Positions 18,109 through 27,617 of a stretch of 64,000 nt of DNA are shown in pieces (within the stretch, counting starts at the first letter, position 1; the number at the start of each line of letters is the position of its first letter). The position numbers and the translations under genes are program-made. The notes under the pieces are model-generated. The model made no database searches. It worked only from the letters and a program-made list of their open reading frames with translations, and had not been told where the DNA came from. Source of the DNA: Shinella yambaruensis (GTDB taxonomy: Bacteria > Pseudomonadota > Alphaproteobacteria > Rhizobiales > Rhizobiaceae); NCBI RefSeq assembly GCF_022899355.1, contig NZ_JALJCK010000007.1:248001-312000 (forward strand), given 5' to 3'.

Positions 18109-18150
18109 GTCCGGCTTGTCAAAACGACAAAAATGATCGCAGATAGCGGC

Positions 18151-18933
18151 ATGTCTGACTCTCAAAGCACGCGAGCCTTGGCTCCTCGTCGCCACGGTGA
18201 AATCCTGCGCCGCCTTGCGGCGGATGGGACGGTGAGCATCACGGAGCTCGCCGATTTCTTCGACGTGTCGCGGCAGACGATCCGGCGGGACCTGAAGCTG
18301 CTTGCCGATCGCGGCCAGCTCGATCTCGTTCATGGCGGGGCGACCCTGTTCGAGCCGACCGAGGCCGCCTTCACGGAGCGGCGGGAGGAAAATGCCGATG
18401 CCAAGGCGGCGATCGGCCGCGTGGCGGCCGGCCTGGTGCGCGATGGCATGGTGGTCTTCCTCGATTCCGGTACGACGACGCTGGCCGTCGCGCAGGCGCT
18501 TTCCGAGCGGAAGAACCTGACGATCTGCACGACGTCGCTGTCCATCGCGCTGCTCATGTGCCGCCAGCCGCTGGTGCGTGTGCATATGCTCGGCGGCGAG
18601 ATCGACCCGGACGAGGAGGCGGCCGTCGGCATCGATGCGCTGGAGGGGATCGGCCATTTCCGCGTCGATGTCGCCTTCCTGGGCGGCGGCGGCCTATCGC
18701 CCGACGGCGAGGTGACCGACTTCACCCGCAACGGTGCCGAGCAGCGCTCCCGCATGGTGGCGACGGCGGGCAAGGCCTATTTCGTGCTCGACAGCTCCAA
18801 GTTCGGCCGGCTGACGCCGCTGCGTATTCCACGCTTCGAGATGGCAGCAGGGGTGATCGCGGACCGCCGCCCGCCGGAGGCGATCTGCGAGGCACTGGAG
18901 CGCAGGGGGCCGGCATTGCTCATTCCTGCGTGA
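18151..18933 (+). CDS. DeoR-family transcriptional repressor
   Basis: A 260-residue regulator. The N-terminal winged helix has SITELADFFDVSRQTIRRDLKLLADRGQLDLVHGGA, the standard DeoR signature. The C-terminal sugar-phosphate-type sensing domain contains VFLDSGTTTLAVAQALSERKN and KAYFVLDSSKFGR. An ATG at 18133 would add six residues; 18151 gives the usual family length. It is 88 bp upstream of the dehydrogenase gene on the same strand, and that gap holds spaced TTTTGT repeats suited to a DeoR protein. The inducer is probably a phosphorylated or related small metabolite. Confidence 0.88.
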   Translation: MSDSQSTRALAPRRHGEILRRLAADGTVSITELADFFDVSRQTIRRDLKLLADRGQLDLVHGGATLFEPTEAAFTERREENADAKAAIGRVAAGLVRDGMVVFLDSGTTTLAVAQALSERKNLTICTTSLSIALLMCRQPLVRVHMLGGEIDPDEEAAVGIDALEGIGHFRVDVAFLGGGGLSPDGEVTDFTRNGAEQRSRMVATAGKAYFVLDSSKFGRLTPLRIPRFEMAAGVIADRRPPEAICEALERRGPALLIPA

Positions 18934-18945
18934 TGAAATGTAATT

Positions 18946-18961
18946 TTTTGTAATATTTTGT
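18946..18961 (+). promoter_or_regulatory. Direct-repeat operator, probably for the DeoR protein
   Basis: TTTTGT occurs at 18946-18951 and 18956-18961, a 10-bp period in an AT-rich stretch just after the DeoR gene and upstream of the dehydrogenase start at 19022. DeoR-family repressors commonly bind such spaced direct repeats. A third, weaker copy (TTGTTCTTT) follows. Confidence 0.4.
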
Positions 18962-19021
18962 CTTGTTCTTTCTCGGTGATTTGGTACCTTTCGGCCTTCC
19001 ATCACTTCGGGAGGTCGTTTC

Positions 19022-21472
19022 ATGGCGCAGGCATTTCCAACCCAGGCGCAGGTTGTCATCATCGGCGGCGGCATCATCGGCTGCTCGCTCGCCTATCACC
19101 TGACCAAGCTCGGCTGGCGGGACGTGGTTCTCCTGGAGCAGGGCCAGCTGAGCGGCGGCACCACCTGGCACGCCGCCGGCCTCGTCGGCCAGCTGCGCAG
19201 CCACGCCAACATGACGAGCCTCATCAAATATTCGACGCAGCTCTACAGCGAGCTGGAGGCCGAGACCGGACTTGCCACGGGCTGGAAGAATTGCGGTTCG
19301 CTTTCCGTCGCGCGCACGGCGGATCGCATGACCGTGCTGAAGCGTACCGTCGCCTCCGCCCGTGCGCAGGGTGTCGCCATCGAGGTGATCTCGCCGAAGG
19401 AAGCGCAGGATCTCTGGCCGGTCATGGCGATCGACGACCTCGTCGGCGCCGTCTGGCTGCCGGGAGACGGCAAGGCCAATCCGACGGATCTCACGCAATC
19501 GCTCGCCAAGGGCGCGCGCAGCCGTGGCGCGCGCATTTTCGAACGCGTCCGGGTCACCGGCATCGCCACGGCGAAAGGCGCTGTCACCGGCGTGGAGACG
19601 GATCGCGGGCCGATCGCCGCCGAAATCGTCGTCAACTGCGCCGGTCAATGGGCGCGCAAGGTCGGGAAGATGTGCGGCGTCGCCGTGCCGCTCCATTCGG
19701 CCGAGCACATGTATATCGTCACCGGCCGCATCGAGGGCGTGCATCCCGACCTGCCGGTGATGCGCGATCCCGACGGTTACATCTATTTCAAGGAAGAGGT
19801 CGGCGGGCTCGTCATGGGCGGTTTCGAGCCGGAGGCCAAACCCTGGGGCATGGCCGGTATTCCGGACGATTTCGAATTCGCCCTGCTGCCCGACGACTGG
19901 GACCAGTTCGAGATCCTCATGCAGAGCGCGCTGCAGCGCGTGCCGCAGCTGGCAACCTCGGAGGTCAGGACGTTCTACAACGGCCCGGAAAGTTTCACGC
20001 CGGACAACAATTTCATCCTCGGCGAAGCGCCGGAGCTGAAGAACTTCTATGTCGGCGCCGGTTTCAACTCCATGGGCATCGCCAGTGCGGGCGGGGCGGG
20101 GCGGGCGCTGGCCGAATGGATCGTCAACGGCGCGCCGACCATGGACCTTTGGCCCGTCGACATCCGCCGTTTCGCAGGCTTCAACAACAATCCGCGCTGG
20201 CTGCACGACCGTGTCAAGGAAACGCTCGGCCTGCACTATGCCATGCCCTGGCCGAACCGGGAGCTGGACACCGCGCGGCCCTTCCGCCGCTCGCCGCTCT
20301 ATGACCGGCTGGCCGCGAAAGGGGCCTGCTTCGGTTCGAAAATGGGCTGGGAGCGTGCGAACTGGTTTGCCGCGGAGGGCGAGCGGCCGGTCACGGAATA
20401 CGCCTTCGGCCGGCAGAACTGGCACGCGGCGGTGAAGCGCGAGATGAAGGCGACGCGCGAGGCGGCCGGCATCTTCGACCAGACCTCCTTCGCCAAGCTG
20501 CTCGTGCAGGGACGGGATGCCGCCGCAGCGCTGAACCGTATCTGTGCAGCGGTGATCGATGTGGAAATCGGCCGCTCCGTCTATACCGGCCTGCTGAACG
20601 AGCGCGGCGGCTATGAGAGCGACTTGACGGTCATGCGTCTTGCGGCCGACCGTTTCCTTCTCGTCACCGGTTCGGCGCAGGCGGTCCATGACGCGGACTG
20701 GATTCGCAAGAACATCCCCGTGGACGCTCATGTGAGCCTCACCGATGTCACGTCGGCCTATGCCGTGCTGGCGCTGATGGGCCCGAAATCGCGCGATATC
20801 CTCGCCCGCCTCACCTCCACCGACCTTTCCGGCGAAGGCTTCCCCTTCGCCACGATCCGTGAGATCGACATCGGTTACGCCACCGCCTATGCCAACCGCA
20901 TGACCTATGTCGGCGAGCTCGGCTGGGAATTGATCGTGCCGACGGAATTTGCCGTCGGGGTCTACGAGGCGCTGCAGGAGGCCGGGCGTGATCTCGGGCT
21001 GGTGGATTGCGGCTATTATGCGCTGGAAGCGCTCCGGCTGGAAAAGGGATACCGCGCCTGGAGCCGCGAACTGACGCCGGACATCAACCCCTACGAGGCG
21101 GGCCTTGCCTTTGCGGTCTGCCTCGACAAGGCAGGCGGCTTCATCGGGAGGGAGGCGCTGGTCGCGGCAAAGGCCAGGGGCACGCCGACGAAGCGCATCG
21201 TGCAGTTCACCGTCGATGACCCGCTGCCCATGCTCTGGGGCGGCGAGCTCATTCTTCGGGACGGCAAGCCCGTCGGGGAGGCCCGGTCGGCGGCCTATGG
21301 CCACACGCTCGCCCGCTCCGTCGCTCTCGGCCTCATCGAGAACCCTTCGGGCGTCGACAAGGCCTTCCTGGAGAGCGGGCGCTTCGAGATCGACCTTGCG
21401 GGCGAGCGGTTCCCGCTGACGCCCTGCCTCGCGCCGGCCTACGATCCGAAGGCGCTGCGCGTGAAGGCGTAG
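19022..21472 (+). CDS. FAD-dependent dimethylglycine/sarcosine dehydrogenase family protein
   Basis: An 816-residue two-part enzyme. Residues 1-370 are a DAO-type FAD domain starting VVIIGGGIIGCSLAYHL; the stretch GGTTWHAAGL is the flavin-attachment and recognition region of the DMGDH/SARDH family. A central FAO-type domain follows, then from about 430 a GcvT-like folate-binding domain with GYESDLTVMRL and YVGELGWELIVP. Family members demethylate dimethylglycine or sarcosine, passing the methyl group to tetrahydrofolate. Which substrate is used cannot be read from sequence. Nearby proVWX and the GlxA-type regulator are consistent with a betaine-related diet. The start has a GGGAGG site 10 bp upstream. 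Confidence 0.88.
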   Translation: MAQAFPTQAQVVIIGGGIIGCSLAYHLTKLGWRDVVLLEQGQLSGGTTWHAAGLVGQLRSHANMTSLIKYSTQLYSELEAETGLATGWKNCGSLSVARTADRMTVLKRTVASARAQGVAIEVISPKEAQDLWPVMAIDDLVGAVWLPGDGKANPTDLTQSLAKGARSRGARIFERVRVTGIATAKGAVTGVETDRGPIAAEIVVNCAGQWARKVGKMCGVAVPLHSAEHMYIVTGRIEGVHPDLPVMRDPDGYIYFKEEVGGLVMGGFEPEAKPWGMAGIPDDFEFALLPDDWDQFEILMQSALQRVPQLATSEVRTFYNGPESFTPDNNFILGEAPELKNFYVGAGFNSMGIASAGGAGRALAEWIVNGAPTMDLWPVDIRRFAGFNNNPRWLHDRVKETLGLHYAMPWPNRELDTARPFRRSPLYDRLAAKGACFGSKMGWERANWFAAEGERPVTEYAFGRQNWHAAVKREMKATREAAGIFDQTSFAKLLVQGRDAAAALNRICAAVIDVEIGRSVYTGLLNERGGYESDLTVMRLAADRFLLVTGSAQAVHDADWIRKNIPVDAHVSLTDVTSAYAVLALMGPKSRDILARLTSTDLSGEGFPFATIREIDIGYATAYANRMTYVGELGWELIVPTEFAVGVYEALQEAGRDLGLVDCGYYALEALRLEKGYRAWSRELTPDINPYEAGLAFAVCLDKAGGFIGREALVAAKARGTPTKRIVQFTVDDPLPMLWGGELILRDGKPVGEARSAAYGHTLARSVALGLIENPSGVDKAFLESGRFEIDLAGERFPLTPCLAPAYDPKALRVKA

Positions 21473-21504
21473 GGGCGTATATCCCGATACCGGTAAGGAG
21501 AACG

Positions 21505-21524
21505 CCGCCCCGGAGCCGGGGCGG
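21505..21524. other. GC hairpin between convergent genes
   Basis: CCGCCCCGG (21505-21513) and CCGGGGCGG (21516-21524) are perfect inverted repeats. The hairpin lies between the dehydrogenase stop and the convergent VOC gene and probably helps end transcription, although no T run follows. Confidence 0.4.
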
Positions 21525-21553
21525 TGGATTGCGGGCGGGCAAGCGGCCGCCTG

Positions 21554-22000
21554 TCAGCCCTGCGCCGGCTTCCAGTCCGCCGGAGGAATGCAGTTTATCA
21601 TCCACGGGACGCCGAACTTGTCGACCACGGAGCCGAACCCCGGCGACCAGAAGGTCTCGCCGAACGGCATGACGGCCTTGCCGCCTTCGGCGAGCTGGTC
21701 GAACCAGCGTTGTGCCTCGGCCTTGTCCGTGGTGTGCAGCGTGACGTCGAAGCCGTTCTTGGGCTTGTCGATGTTGGGCGCCCATCCGACATCCATGTCG
21801 GCGCCCATCAGTGCCTGGTCGCCGACGTCCAGCCAACAGTGCATCAGCCAGTCCTTGTACTTCGCATCGCTGATCGGCATGTCCGGCGGGCCTTCGCCAT
21901 AGGGCATGGCGGCGGTGATCTTGCCGCCCAGAACCTTGGCGTAGAATTCGAATGCCTCGCGGCACTGTCCCTGGAAACTCAGGCTGGTCACGATCTTCAT
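21554..22000 (-). CDS. VOC-family (PhnB-like) protein
   Basis: A 148-residue protein of the vicinal oxygen chelate superfamily. It opens MKIVTSLSFQGQCREAFEFYAKVLGGKI and contains MPYGEGPPDMPI and GKAVMPFGETFWSPGFGSVVDKFGVPWMIN, the pattern of PhnB/3-demethylubiquinone-like proteins. Despite the name, PhnB-like proteins have no demonstrated role in phosphonate breakdown, and this gene is not in the phosphonate cluster. It stands alone, convergent with the dehydrogenase gene. A 12-bp palindrome 67 bp upstream could be its operator. Function is unknown. Confidence 0.85.
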   Translation of the reverse strand: MKIVTSLSFQGQCREAFEFYAKVLGGKITAAMPYGEGPPDMPISDAKYKDWLMHCWLDVGDQALMGADMDVGWAPNIDKPKNGFDVTLHTTDKAEAQRWFDQLAEGGKAVMPFGETFWSPGFGSVVDKFGVPWMINCIPPADWKPAQG

Positions 22001-22066
22001 GCTTCATTCCTCCTCGTGGTTGTCGTTTTGTCCGCGACGCAGGATCCGCTGCCTGGGGATATTGAT

Positions 22067-22078
22067 GTTGATATCAAC
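22067..22078. promoter_or_regulatory. Perfect palindrome GTTGATATCAAC upstream of the VOC gene
   Basis: A 12-bp perfect palindrome lies 67 bp before the VOC start, within the 208-bp gap 22001-22208 that otherwise shows no gene. Its position and symmetry suit a dimeric repressor such as an ArsR or MarR protein, but no such regulator is encoded beside it. Confidence 0.35.
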
Positions 22079-22208
22079 GTAAACGGCTTGCAGAGTCAAC
22101 CCGTGGCAGGGCCTCTCGTATAGCCACGCGAGGCAAACAAGATTGAGAGATCGGCCCATGATATCGGCCCGTCAAGCATCCGGCCTTCCCAACCGCTGAG
22201 AGACCCTG

Positions 22209-23588
22209 TCAACGACGGGTTTTCGCCGGGGCCGCCTTGTCGCTTCCGGCGGAAAAATCCCGCCGGACGATGCCGTGGCGCTGGAGCTTGTCGTAGAAGG
22301 TCTTGCGCGGGATGCCGAGGGCGGCGATCGTTTCCTGCACGTCGCCGTCATGGGCGCTGAGCGTGTCGCGGATGATCTCGGCCTCGAGCCGCTCCAGCCG
22401 TTCCGGCAGCGAGCCGGCGCCGCCGGTCTCGGGCGAGGGGCTTTGCGACGAAAGCACCGCGGACGTCATGCCGAGCACGGTGCGCTCGGCGAAATGGGAG
22501 AGTTCGCGCACATTGCCGGGCCAGTCGTGCTCGCGCAGGTGGCGCAGGATATCGGCCGAAAGACCGGGCGCCGCGCGCTGGAAGCGCCGGGCGGCGCGCT
22601 CGGCGAAATAGCTGAACAGCAGCGGAATGTCCTCACGGCGCTCGCGCAGCGGCGGAATGGTGAGGGAAACGACGTTCAGCCGGTAGTAGAGGTCTTCGCG
22701 GAAGGTCTTCCGCTGGGCGGGATCGGCGAGATCGACCTTGGCGGCCGCGACGATGCGGATATCCACCGGCCGGACCTCGTTCGTGCCGAGCGGCGTCACC
22801 TCGCGCAGTTCGAGCACGCGCAGCATCTGGACCTGCGTGGAAAGCGGCATGCTTTCCAGTTCGTCGAGGAAAAGCGTGCCGCCGCTCGAATGTTCGATGC
22901 GGCCGATGCGTTTCTTCTGCGCGCCGGTGAAGGCGCCGGGTTCATGGCCGAAAAGCTCGCTTTCGATAACCTGCTCGGGCAGGGCGCCGCAGTTGAGCGC
23001 CACGAAGTTACCCTTCGCCCGGCGGCTCCAGCCATGCAGCAGACGGGCCACGACCTCCTTGCCGCTCCCTGTCTCGCCAGTGACGAGCACGTCGACATCC
23101 GTATCGGCGATCTGGCGCAACGTCTGGCGAAGCCGGTCCATCGCCGGCGTCTGGCCGATCAGGGGGATGTCGTCCTCTGCCTGCCGGACGCTTTCCCGCA
23201 GGCGACGGTTCTCCAGGACGAGGCTGCGTTTTTCCGCCGCGCGCTGGACGCACTGGATCAGCCGTTCGGCGGGAAAGGGCTTTGCGATGAAATCGTAGAC
23301 TCCCTCCTGGATGGCCTTGACCGCCGTTGCGATGTCGCCGTGGCCGGTGACGAGCACGACCGGGATCTCGGCGTCGAGCGCGCGAACGCGCGCGAAAAGC
23401 TGGAGGCCGTCCATGCCGGGCATGCGGATGTCGGAGACGACGACGCCGGCAAAATCCGTGTTCAGCAGGTCCAGCGCCTCGGCGGCGGAACCGAGCGGCG
23501 ACACGGCAAAGCCCGCGAGGTCCAGCGTCTGGGCCGTGGCGCGCAGAAGCTGCCTGTCGTCATCGATGAGGAGAACGGGCGTGCTCAT
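22209..23588 (-). CDS. dctD: C4-dicarboxylate sigma-54 response regulator DctD
   Basis: A 459-residue NtrC-family activator. The receiver domain has D10/D11 and the phosphoacceptor D53 ([14 protein letters not shown]). The AAA+ domain (about 145-375) has Walker [13 protein letters not shown], the GAFTGA loop that contacts sigma-54 ([12 protein letters not shown]) and Walker [13 protein letters not shown]. The C-terminal Fis-type helix-turn-helix contains [24 protein letters not shown]. It overlaps dctB by 4 bp and is divergent from dctA, whose promoter has a sigma-54 element and two matching upstream sites. It activates dctA when dicarboxylates are available. Confidence 0.93.
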   Translation of the reverse strand: MSTPVLLIDDDRQLLRATAQTLDLAGFAVSPLGSAAEALDLLNTDFAGVVVSDIRMPGMDGLQLFARVRALDAEIPVVLVTGHGDIATAVKAIQEGVYDFIAKPFPAERLIQCVQRAAEKRSLVLENRRLRESVRQAEDDIPLIGQTPAMDRLRQTLRQIADTDVDVLVTGETGSGKEVVARLLHGWSRRAKGNFVALNCGALPEQVIESELFGHEPGAFTGAQKKRIGRIEHSSGGTLFLDELESMPLSTQVQMLRVLELREVTPLGTNEVRPVDIRIVAAAKVDLADPAQRKTFREDLYYRLNVVSLTIPPLRERREDIPLLFSYFAERAARRFQRAAPGLSADILRHLREHDWPGNVRELSHFAERTVLGMTSAVLSSQSPSPETGGAGSLPERLERLEAEIIRDTLSAHDGDVQETIAALGIPRKTFYDKLQRHGIVRRDFSAGSDKAAPAKTRR

Positions 23589-25426
23589 GCGTCAGCCTTT
23601 CGCAGGTGGACCCGGAAGGTGGCGCCGCGCTCGCCCGTCTCGACCTCCAGCCGGCCGCCATAATCGGAGACGATGTCCTTGGCGATGACGAGGCCAAGGC
23701 CGAGGCCCTTTTCCTTGGAGGTGTTGAACGGCTCGAAGAGCGAGGCGAGGATGTCGGCCGGCAGGCCGGGACCGTTGTCGGCCACCGAAACGACGACATC
23801 GCTTTTCCCGGCGGCGATGGAGACAGTAACGCGCCCGTCCGCGCGGTCCTCCACGGCCTCGAGGGCGTTCTGGAACAGGTTGATGAAGACCTGTTCCAGC
23901 CGCAGCCGGTTGCCGGTCACGCGCAGGCCCTCCGACAGCGGGGCGACGATCAGGCGTTCGAGCCGGCCGGTGAAGCGGCTGCGCAGCAGGAGGATCGCGC
24001 CGTCGATGACCTCCTGCAGCACGACGGGCTCCGCGGCGGTGCGCCCCTTGCGCGCCAGCGCCTTCAGGTCTTCCGTGATGCCGGCGATCCGGTCGGTGAG
24101 GCCGGCGATGAGATCGAGGTTCTCCTTTGCCGGCTCTGGCCGGTTGCGCGTCAGAAAAACCTTTGCATTGTCGGCATAGGCGCGAATGGTGGCGAGCGGC
24201 TGGTTGATTTCATGGGCGACGCCGGCGGCGACCTGGCCGAGGATGGCGAGCCGGTTGGCCTGCACCAGGTCCTCCTGCACGGCCTGCAGCTTCGTTTCGG
24301 TTTCCCGGTGATCGGCAATCTCGGCCTGCAGGTGGTCGCGGGCGAGGCTGAGGTCGCGCGTGCGCTCGATCACGCGGCGTTCGAGTTCTTCGCGCGCCGC
24401 CTGGTCGCGCGCGGCGTCGGCAAGCGCCGTCTGGCGCCGGCGCAGCCAGAGCGCGGCTATGAGTGTGACCGCGCCGACGGCCACGAGGGCCAGGAGGCGC
24501 GCCTCCCGCATGCCGGCGTCGACGGCGCCGCGGGCCGGTACGAGATATTCGAAATGCCACGGCGTCGAGGCGACGGGCGCGATGATCCTGAGATAGGTCT
24601 CCGCGCCGCCGCCCGGCTGGACGGCGCGCAGCAGCAGGCTTCCCTCCACCGGATCGAAGGGGAGGGGGGCGAGGGGCGCCTCGCCGAACTGCAGGCTTTC
24701 GCGAATGGCCGCGAGGCTTTCGGCCGGCAGCGGCTGCGTGGTCATGAAGCGCCAGGAGGGGATGCTGGTGATCAGCACCACATGATTGGCATCCACCACG
24801 TAGGACGGACGCTGCGTTTCGTGCCAGTCGCGCTCCAGCTGGTCGAATTCCATCTTGACGACGATGACGCCGAGGGGCGCGGCGGCCGGGCCGATCCGGT
24901 GGGAAATGTAGAGGCCGGGCCGCTTGCTGACCGAGCCGAGCGCGAAATGCTCTGCCGTGCCCTCCGCCATCGCGCGGGAAAAGTAGGCGCGGAACGAATA
25001 GTCGTTGCCGACGAAGCTCGTCGGCTCGCGCCAGTTGCTGGCGGCGATCGCCGCGCCCTTGCCGTCGATGGCATAGATCACCGCCGCATTGGTGCCGGCA
25101 ACCAGTTCCTCCAGCTTGCGGTCGAGGAAGGAGCGCCGGGCGGCGTCGGTGTCTGCCAGGGCCTCCATGACGTCCCGGTCGCGGGACAGCAGGAAGGGAA
25201 GGGCCCGCGGGCGTTCCAGAACGGCCTGCAGGAGCGCGACCTTGAGGTTCGCATCGATCCGGCCCTGCGCCTCAAGTCCCGAAAGGGCCGAGGCGCGGCC
25301 GTAGAGGCCGGCAGCGTGGAGCGCGGCAAGAGTGAGGACGAGGACGGCAATGGCGAACGCCACCCATTGCCGCCGCGTCGCGCGGTCGAGGGCGATCTGG
25401 CTGCTCGTCGTCGGAAGCGGGTTCAT
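23585..25426 (-). CDS. dctB: C4-dicarboxylate sensor kinase DctB
   Basis: A 613-residue inner-membrane kinase. The first helix (about 20-42) and a second (about 310-330) flank a large periplasmic double-PAS/dCACHE sensor with [22 protein letters not shown], which in DctB binds succinate-like ligands. A coiled coil follows (about 340-395), then the phosphoacceptor motif [21 protein letters not shown] and an ATPase domain with [10 protein letters not shown] and [14 protein letters not shown]. It sits directly upstream of and overlaps dctD, the usual rhizobial dctBD order. DctB also takes a signal from the DctA transporter in rhizobia. Confidence 0.93.
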   Translation of the reverse strand: MNPLPTTSSQIALDRATRRQWVAFAIAVLVLTLAALHAAGLYGRASALSGLEAQGRIDANLKVALLQAVLERPRALPFLLSRDRDVMEALADTDAARRSFLDRKLEELVAGTNAAVIYAIDGKGAAIAASNWREPTSFVGNDYSFRAYFSRAMAEGTAEHFALGSVSKRPGLYISHRIGPAAAPLGVIVVKMEFDQLERDWHETQRPSYVVDANHVVLITSIPSWRFMTTQPLPAESLAAIRESLQFGEAPLAPLPFDPVEGSLLLRAVQPGGGAETYLRIIAPVASTPWHFEYLVPARGAVDAGMREARLLALVAVGAVTLIAALWLRRRQTALADAARDQAAREELERRVIERTRDLSLARDHLQAEIADHRETETKLQAVQEDLVQANRLAILGQVAAGVAHEINQPLATIRAYADNAKVFLTRNRPEPAKENLDLIAGLTDRIAGITEDLKALARKGRTAAEPVVLQEVIDGAILLLRSRFTGRLERLIVAPLSEGLRVTGNRLRLEQVFINLFQNALEAVEDRADGRVTVSIAAGKSDVVVSVADNGPGLPADILASLFEPFNTSKEKGLGLGLVIAKDIVSDYGGRLEVETGERGATFRVHLRKADA

Positions 25427-25436
25427 CGGAGATTTT

Positions 25437-25485
25437 GAGCATGAAACCGCACGATCCTCAAGAAGAATAGTGCGAAAACCCGCAC
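25437..25485. promoter_or_regulatory. Two tandem DctD-binding sites upstream of dctA
   Basis: GTGCG-N6-CGCAC is perfect at 25470-25485, and a second copy, GAGCA-N6-CGCAC, is at 25437-25452. Their centres are 33 bp apart, about three helical turns, so two DctD dimers would sit on one DNA face. The downstream site lies about 85 bp before the sigma-54 promoter, a normal enhancer distance. Confidence 0.75.
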
Positions 25486-25560
25486 TCCTTTGCTTTTAGA
25501 GATTTGCATGGTTTTAAAATAATTTATTTATTACAGCCACTTAAATGAAGAAATGCAAAC

Positions 25561-25576
25561 TGGCACGCCGCTTGCT
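25561..25576 (+). promoter_or_regulatory. Sigma-54 promoter of dctA
   Basis: TGGCACGCCGCTTGCT matches the -24/-12 consensus TGGCAC-N5-TTGCW exactly, with GG and GC separated by 10 bases. It lies 75 bp before the dctA ATG and downstream of two DctD sites. Confidence 0.92.
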
Positions 25577-25650
25577 GAACCTCCTGCGATTGCAGCAAAG
25601 CCACCCCGGGAAGAGCCAGTGCGCTGGTTGGGGTGCGAAAGGAGGAAGCC

Positions 25651-26982
25651 ATGCACATCTCGTCTGTCGCCACGCCCGACCGTGGCCCGTTGCCGTTCTA
25701 CCGCCACCTCTATGTCCAGGTGATCGTCGCCATCGTCGCCGGCATGCTGGTCGGCCACTACTATCCCGATTTCGGCGCCGGCCTGAAGCCGCTCGGCGAT
25801 GCCTTCATCCGGCTCGTCAAGATGATCATCGCGCCGGTGATCTTCCTGACGGTCGCGACCGGCATTGCCGGCATGTCGGACCTCAAGAAGGTGGGGCGCG
25901 TTGCCGGCAAGGCGATGATCTATTTCCTCACCTTCTCCACGCTCGCGCTCGCCGTGGGCATGCTCGTCGCCAATGTCGTGCAGCCTGGCGCCGGCATGCA
26001 TATCGATCCGGCCTCGCTCGACGCCGATGCGGTGGCGACCTATGCCAGCAAGGCGCATGAATCCACCATCACCGGCTTCCTGATGAACATCATACCGCAA
26101 ACCATCGTCGGCGCCTTCGCCGAGGGTGACATCCTGCAGGTGCTGTTCTTCTCGGTGCTGTTCGGCATTGCGCTCGGCATGGTCGGCGAGCAGGGCAAGC
26201 CCGTCGTCGATTTCCTGCAGGCCCTGACGACGCCGATCTTCCGGCTGGTCGCCATCCTCATGAAGGCGGCGCCGATCGGTGCCTTCGGTGCCATGGCCTT
26301 CACCATCGGCAAATACGGCATCGGCTCGGTCGCCAACCTCGCCTTCCTGATCGCCACCTTCTACCTCACCGCCTTCCTCTTCGTCTTCGTCGTGCTGGGC
26401 ACCGTTGCCCGGTACAACGGCTTCTCGATCATCGCGCTCATCCGCTATATCAAGGAAGAGCTGCTGCTCGTCCTCGGCACGTCTTCGTCCGAGGCGGCGC
26501 TTCCGGGCCTGATGCAGAAGATGGAACGGGCGGGTTGCAAGCGCTCGGTCGTCGGCCTCGTCATTCCGACGGGCTACTCGTTCAATCTCGACGGCACGAA
26601 TATCTACATGACGCTTGCCGCGCTCTTCATCGCGCAGGCCGTCGACATTCCGCTGTCGATGGGCGACCAGATCCTGCTGCTGCTCGTGGCGATGCTGAGC
26701 TCAAAAGGCGCCGCTGGCATTACCGGTGCCGGCTTCATCACGCTTGCCGCGACGCTTTCCGTCGTGCCCTCCGTGCCGGTTGCCGGCATGGCGCTCATCC
26801 TCGGCATCGACCGTTTCATGTCGGAGTGCCGGGCGCTTACCAACTTCATCGGCAATGCCGTCGCGACGATCGTCGTCGCCCGGTGGGAAGACGAGCTGGA
26901 CGTCGCCAAGCTGAATGCGGCGCTGAGCGGCGGCATCGAGGAAACACCGGTACCAGTGCCGGTCCTGCAGCCGGCGGAGTGA
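25651..26982 (+). CDS. dctA: C4-dicarboxylate:cation symporter DctA
   Basis: A 443-residue inner-membrane transporter for succinate, fumarate and malate. It has about eight membrane helices plus hairpin segments. The family signature [21 protein letters not shown] and the substrate and cation-binding region [23 protein letters not shown] are present, followed by [14 protein letters not shown]. The ATG at 25651 has GGAGGAAG upstream, so an earlier GTG is not needed. Expression is expected to be DctB/DctD and sigma-54 dependent, given the promoter at 25561. A bidirectional terminator lies after the gene. Confidence 0.95.
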   Translation: MHISSVATPDRGPLPFYRHLYVQVIVAIVAGMLVGHYYPDFGAGLKPLGDAFIRLVKMIIAPVIFLTVATGIAGMSDLKKVGRVAGKAMIYFLTFSTLALAVGMLVANVVQPGAGMHIDPASLDADAVATYASKAHESTITGFLMNIIPQTIVGAFAEGDILQVLFFSVLFGIALGMVGEQGKPVVDFLQALTTPIFRLVAILMKAAPIGAFGAMAFTIGKYGIGSVANLAFLIATFYLTAFLFVFVVLGTVARYNGFSIIALIRYIKEELLLVLGTSSSEAALPGLMQKMERAGCKRSVVGLVIPTGYSFNLDGTNIYMTLAALFIAQAVDIPLSMGDQILLLLVAMLSSKGAAGITGAGFITLAATLSVVPSVPVAGMALILGIDRFMSECRALTNFIGNAVATIVVARWEDELDVAKLNAALSGGIEETPVPVPVLQPAE

Positions 26983-27022
26983 CCGCGGCCCTCGCCTGAG
27001 CCCTGGAATTTGCAGCCTCCTC

Positions 27023-27051
27023 AAGGCGCGGCGCTAGGATCGCCGCGCCTT
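27023..27051. terminator. Terminator shared by dctA and the convergent Lrp gene
   Basis: AAGGCGCGGCG (27023-27033) and CGCCGCGCCTT (27041-27051) form a perfect 11-bp stem around CTAGGAT. The stem includes the last codons of the Lrp gene, and its stop codon lies in the loop. Confidence 0.7.
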
Positions 27052-27492
27052 GATCGTGTTCATCACGAAGCTGGTCTCGATCGTGTCGACGCATTTCAGC
27101 TTGGCGATCTTGTCCTTGATGAAGCGCTCGTAGTGATCGAGGCCGGCGCTCATCACCATCAGCACATAGTCCCGCGCACCCGTCACCAGCTGGCACTCGA
27201 TCACCTCGTCCCAGCCCTTGACGGCCTCCTCGAACATGCGGATTTCGTCGTCGTGCTGGCGGCTGAGGCGGATCGACGCGATGGCGGTCATCGTCCAGCC
27301 CTCGACGGCCGGATCGATGATCGTGGTATATCCGCGGATAATCCCGGTTTCCTCGAGGCGCCGCAGCCGTCGCAGGCACGCCGATGCGGACAGGCCGACG
27401 CGCTCGGCCAGTTCGTTGTTGGTGATGCGGGCATCCGCGGCGAGCTCGCGCAGGATGCGCCGGTCGATGTCATCTGCAATTTTCTGCGACAA
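27034..27492 (-). CDS. Lrp/AsnC-family regulator
   Basis: A 152-residue regulator. The N-terminal helix-turn-helix (about 5-55) reads DRRILRELAADARITNNELAERVGLSASACLRRLRRLEETGII, followed by a ferredoxin-like RAM domain that binds amino acids and builds octamers. It is divergent from a methionine gamma-lyase-type gene 126 bp away, the usual arrangement for Lrp proteins that induce an amino acid degrading enzyme. Likely ligands are sulfur or branched-chain amino acids, inferred from that neighbour. Confidence 0.9.
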   Translation of the reverse strand: MSQKIADDIDRRILRELAADARITNNELAERVGLSASACLRRLRRLEETGIIRGYTTIIDPAVEGWTMTAIASIRLSRQHDDEIRMFEEAVKGWDEVIECQLVTGARDYVLMVMSAGLDHYERFIKDKIAKLKCVDTIETSFVMNTIKARRS

Positions 27493-27617
27493 TTTTCAGC
27501 TTTCCTCGCAAGAAGTTGCTTTAAAAAACAACAAGCCGCACCAAATAGCAAGGAAACGCCGCCGCCTCTGATATAATTTGTCGTTGGAGATCGCTACACG
27601 AACGAGGGAGACGTTTC

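Noticed and set aside
17937-18146. A 69-codon plus-strand frame between the GlxA-type and DeoR genes
   Set aside because: It overlaps the GlxA-type start region and runs through the terminator hairpin, with no similarity I recognise. A non-coding RNA is the better idea.
18920-21304. A 794-codon minus-strand frame opposite the dimethylglycine/sarcosine dehydrogenase gene
   Set aside because: No domain is recognisable, composition is that of an antisense frame, and the plus-strand gene is well supported.
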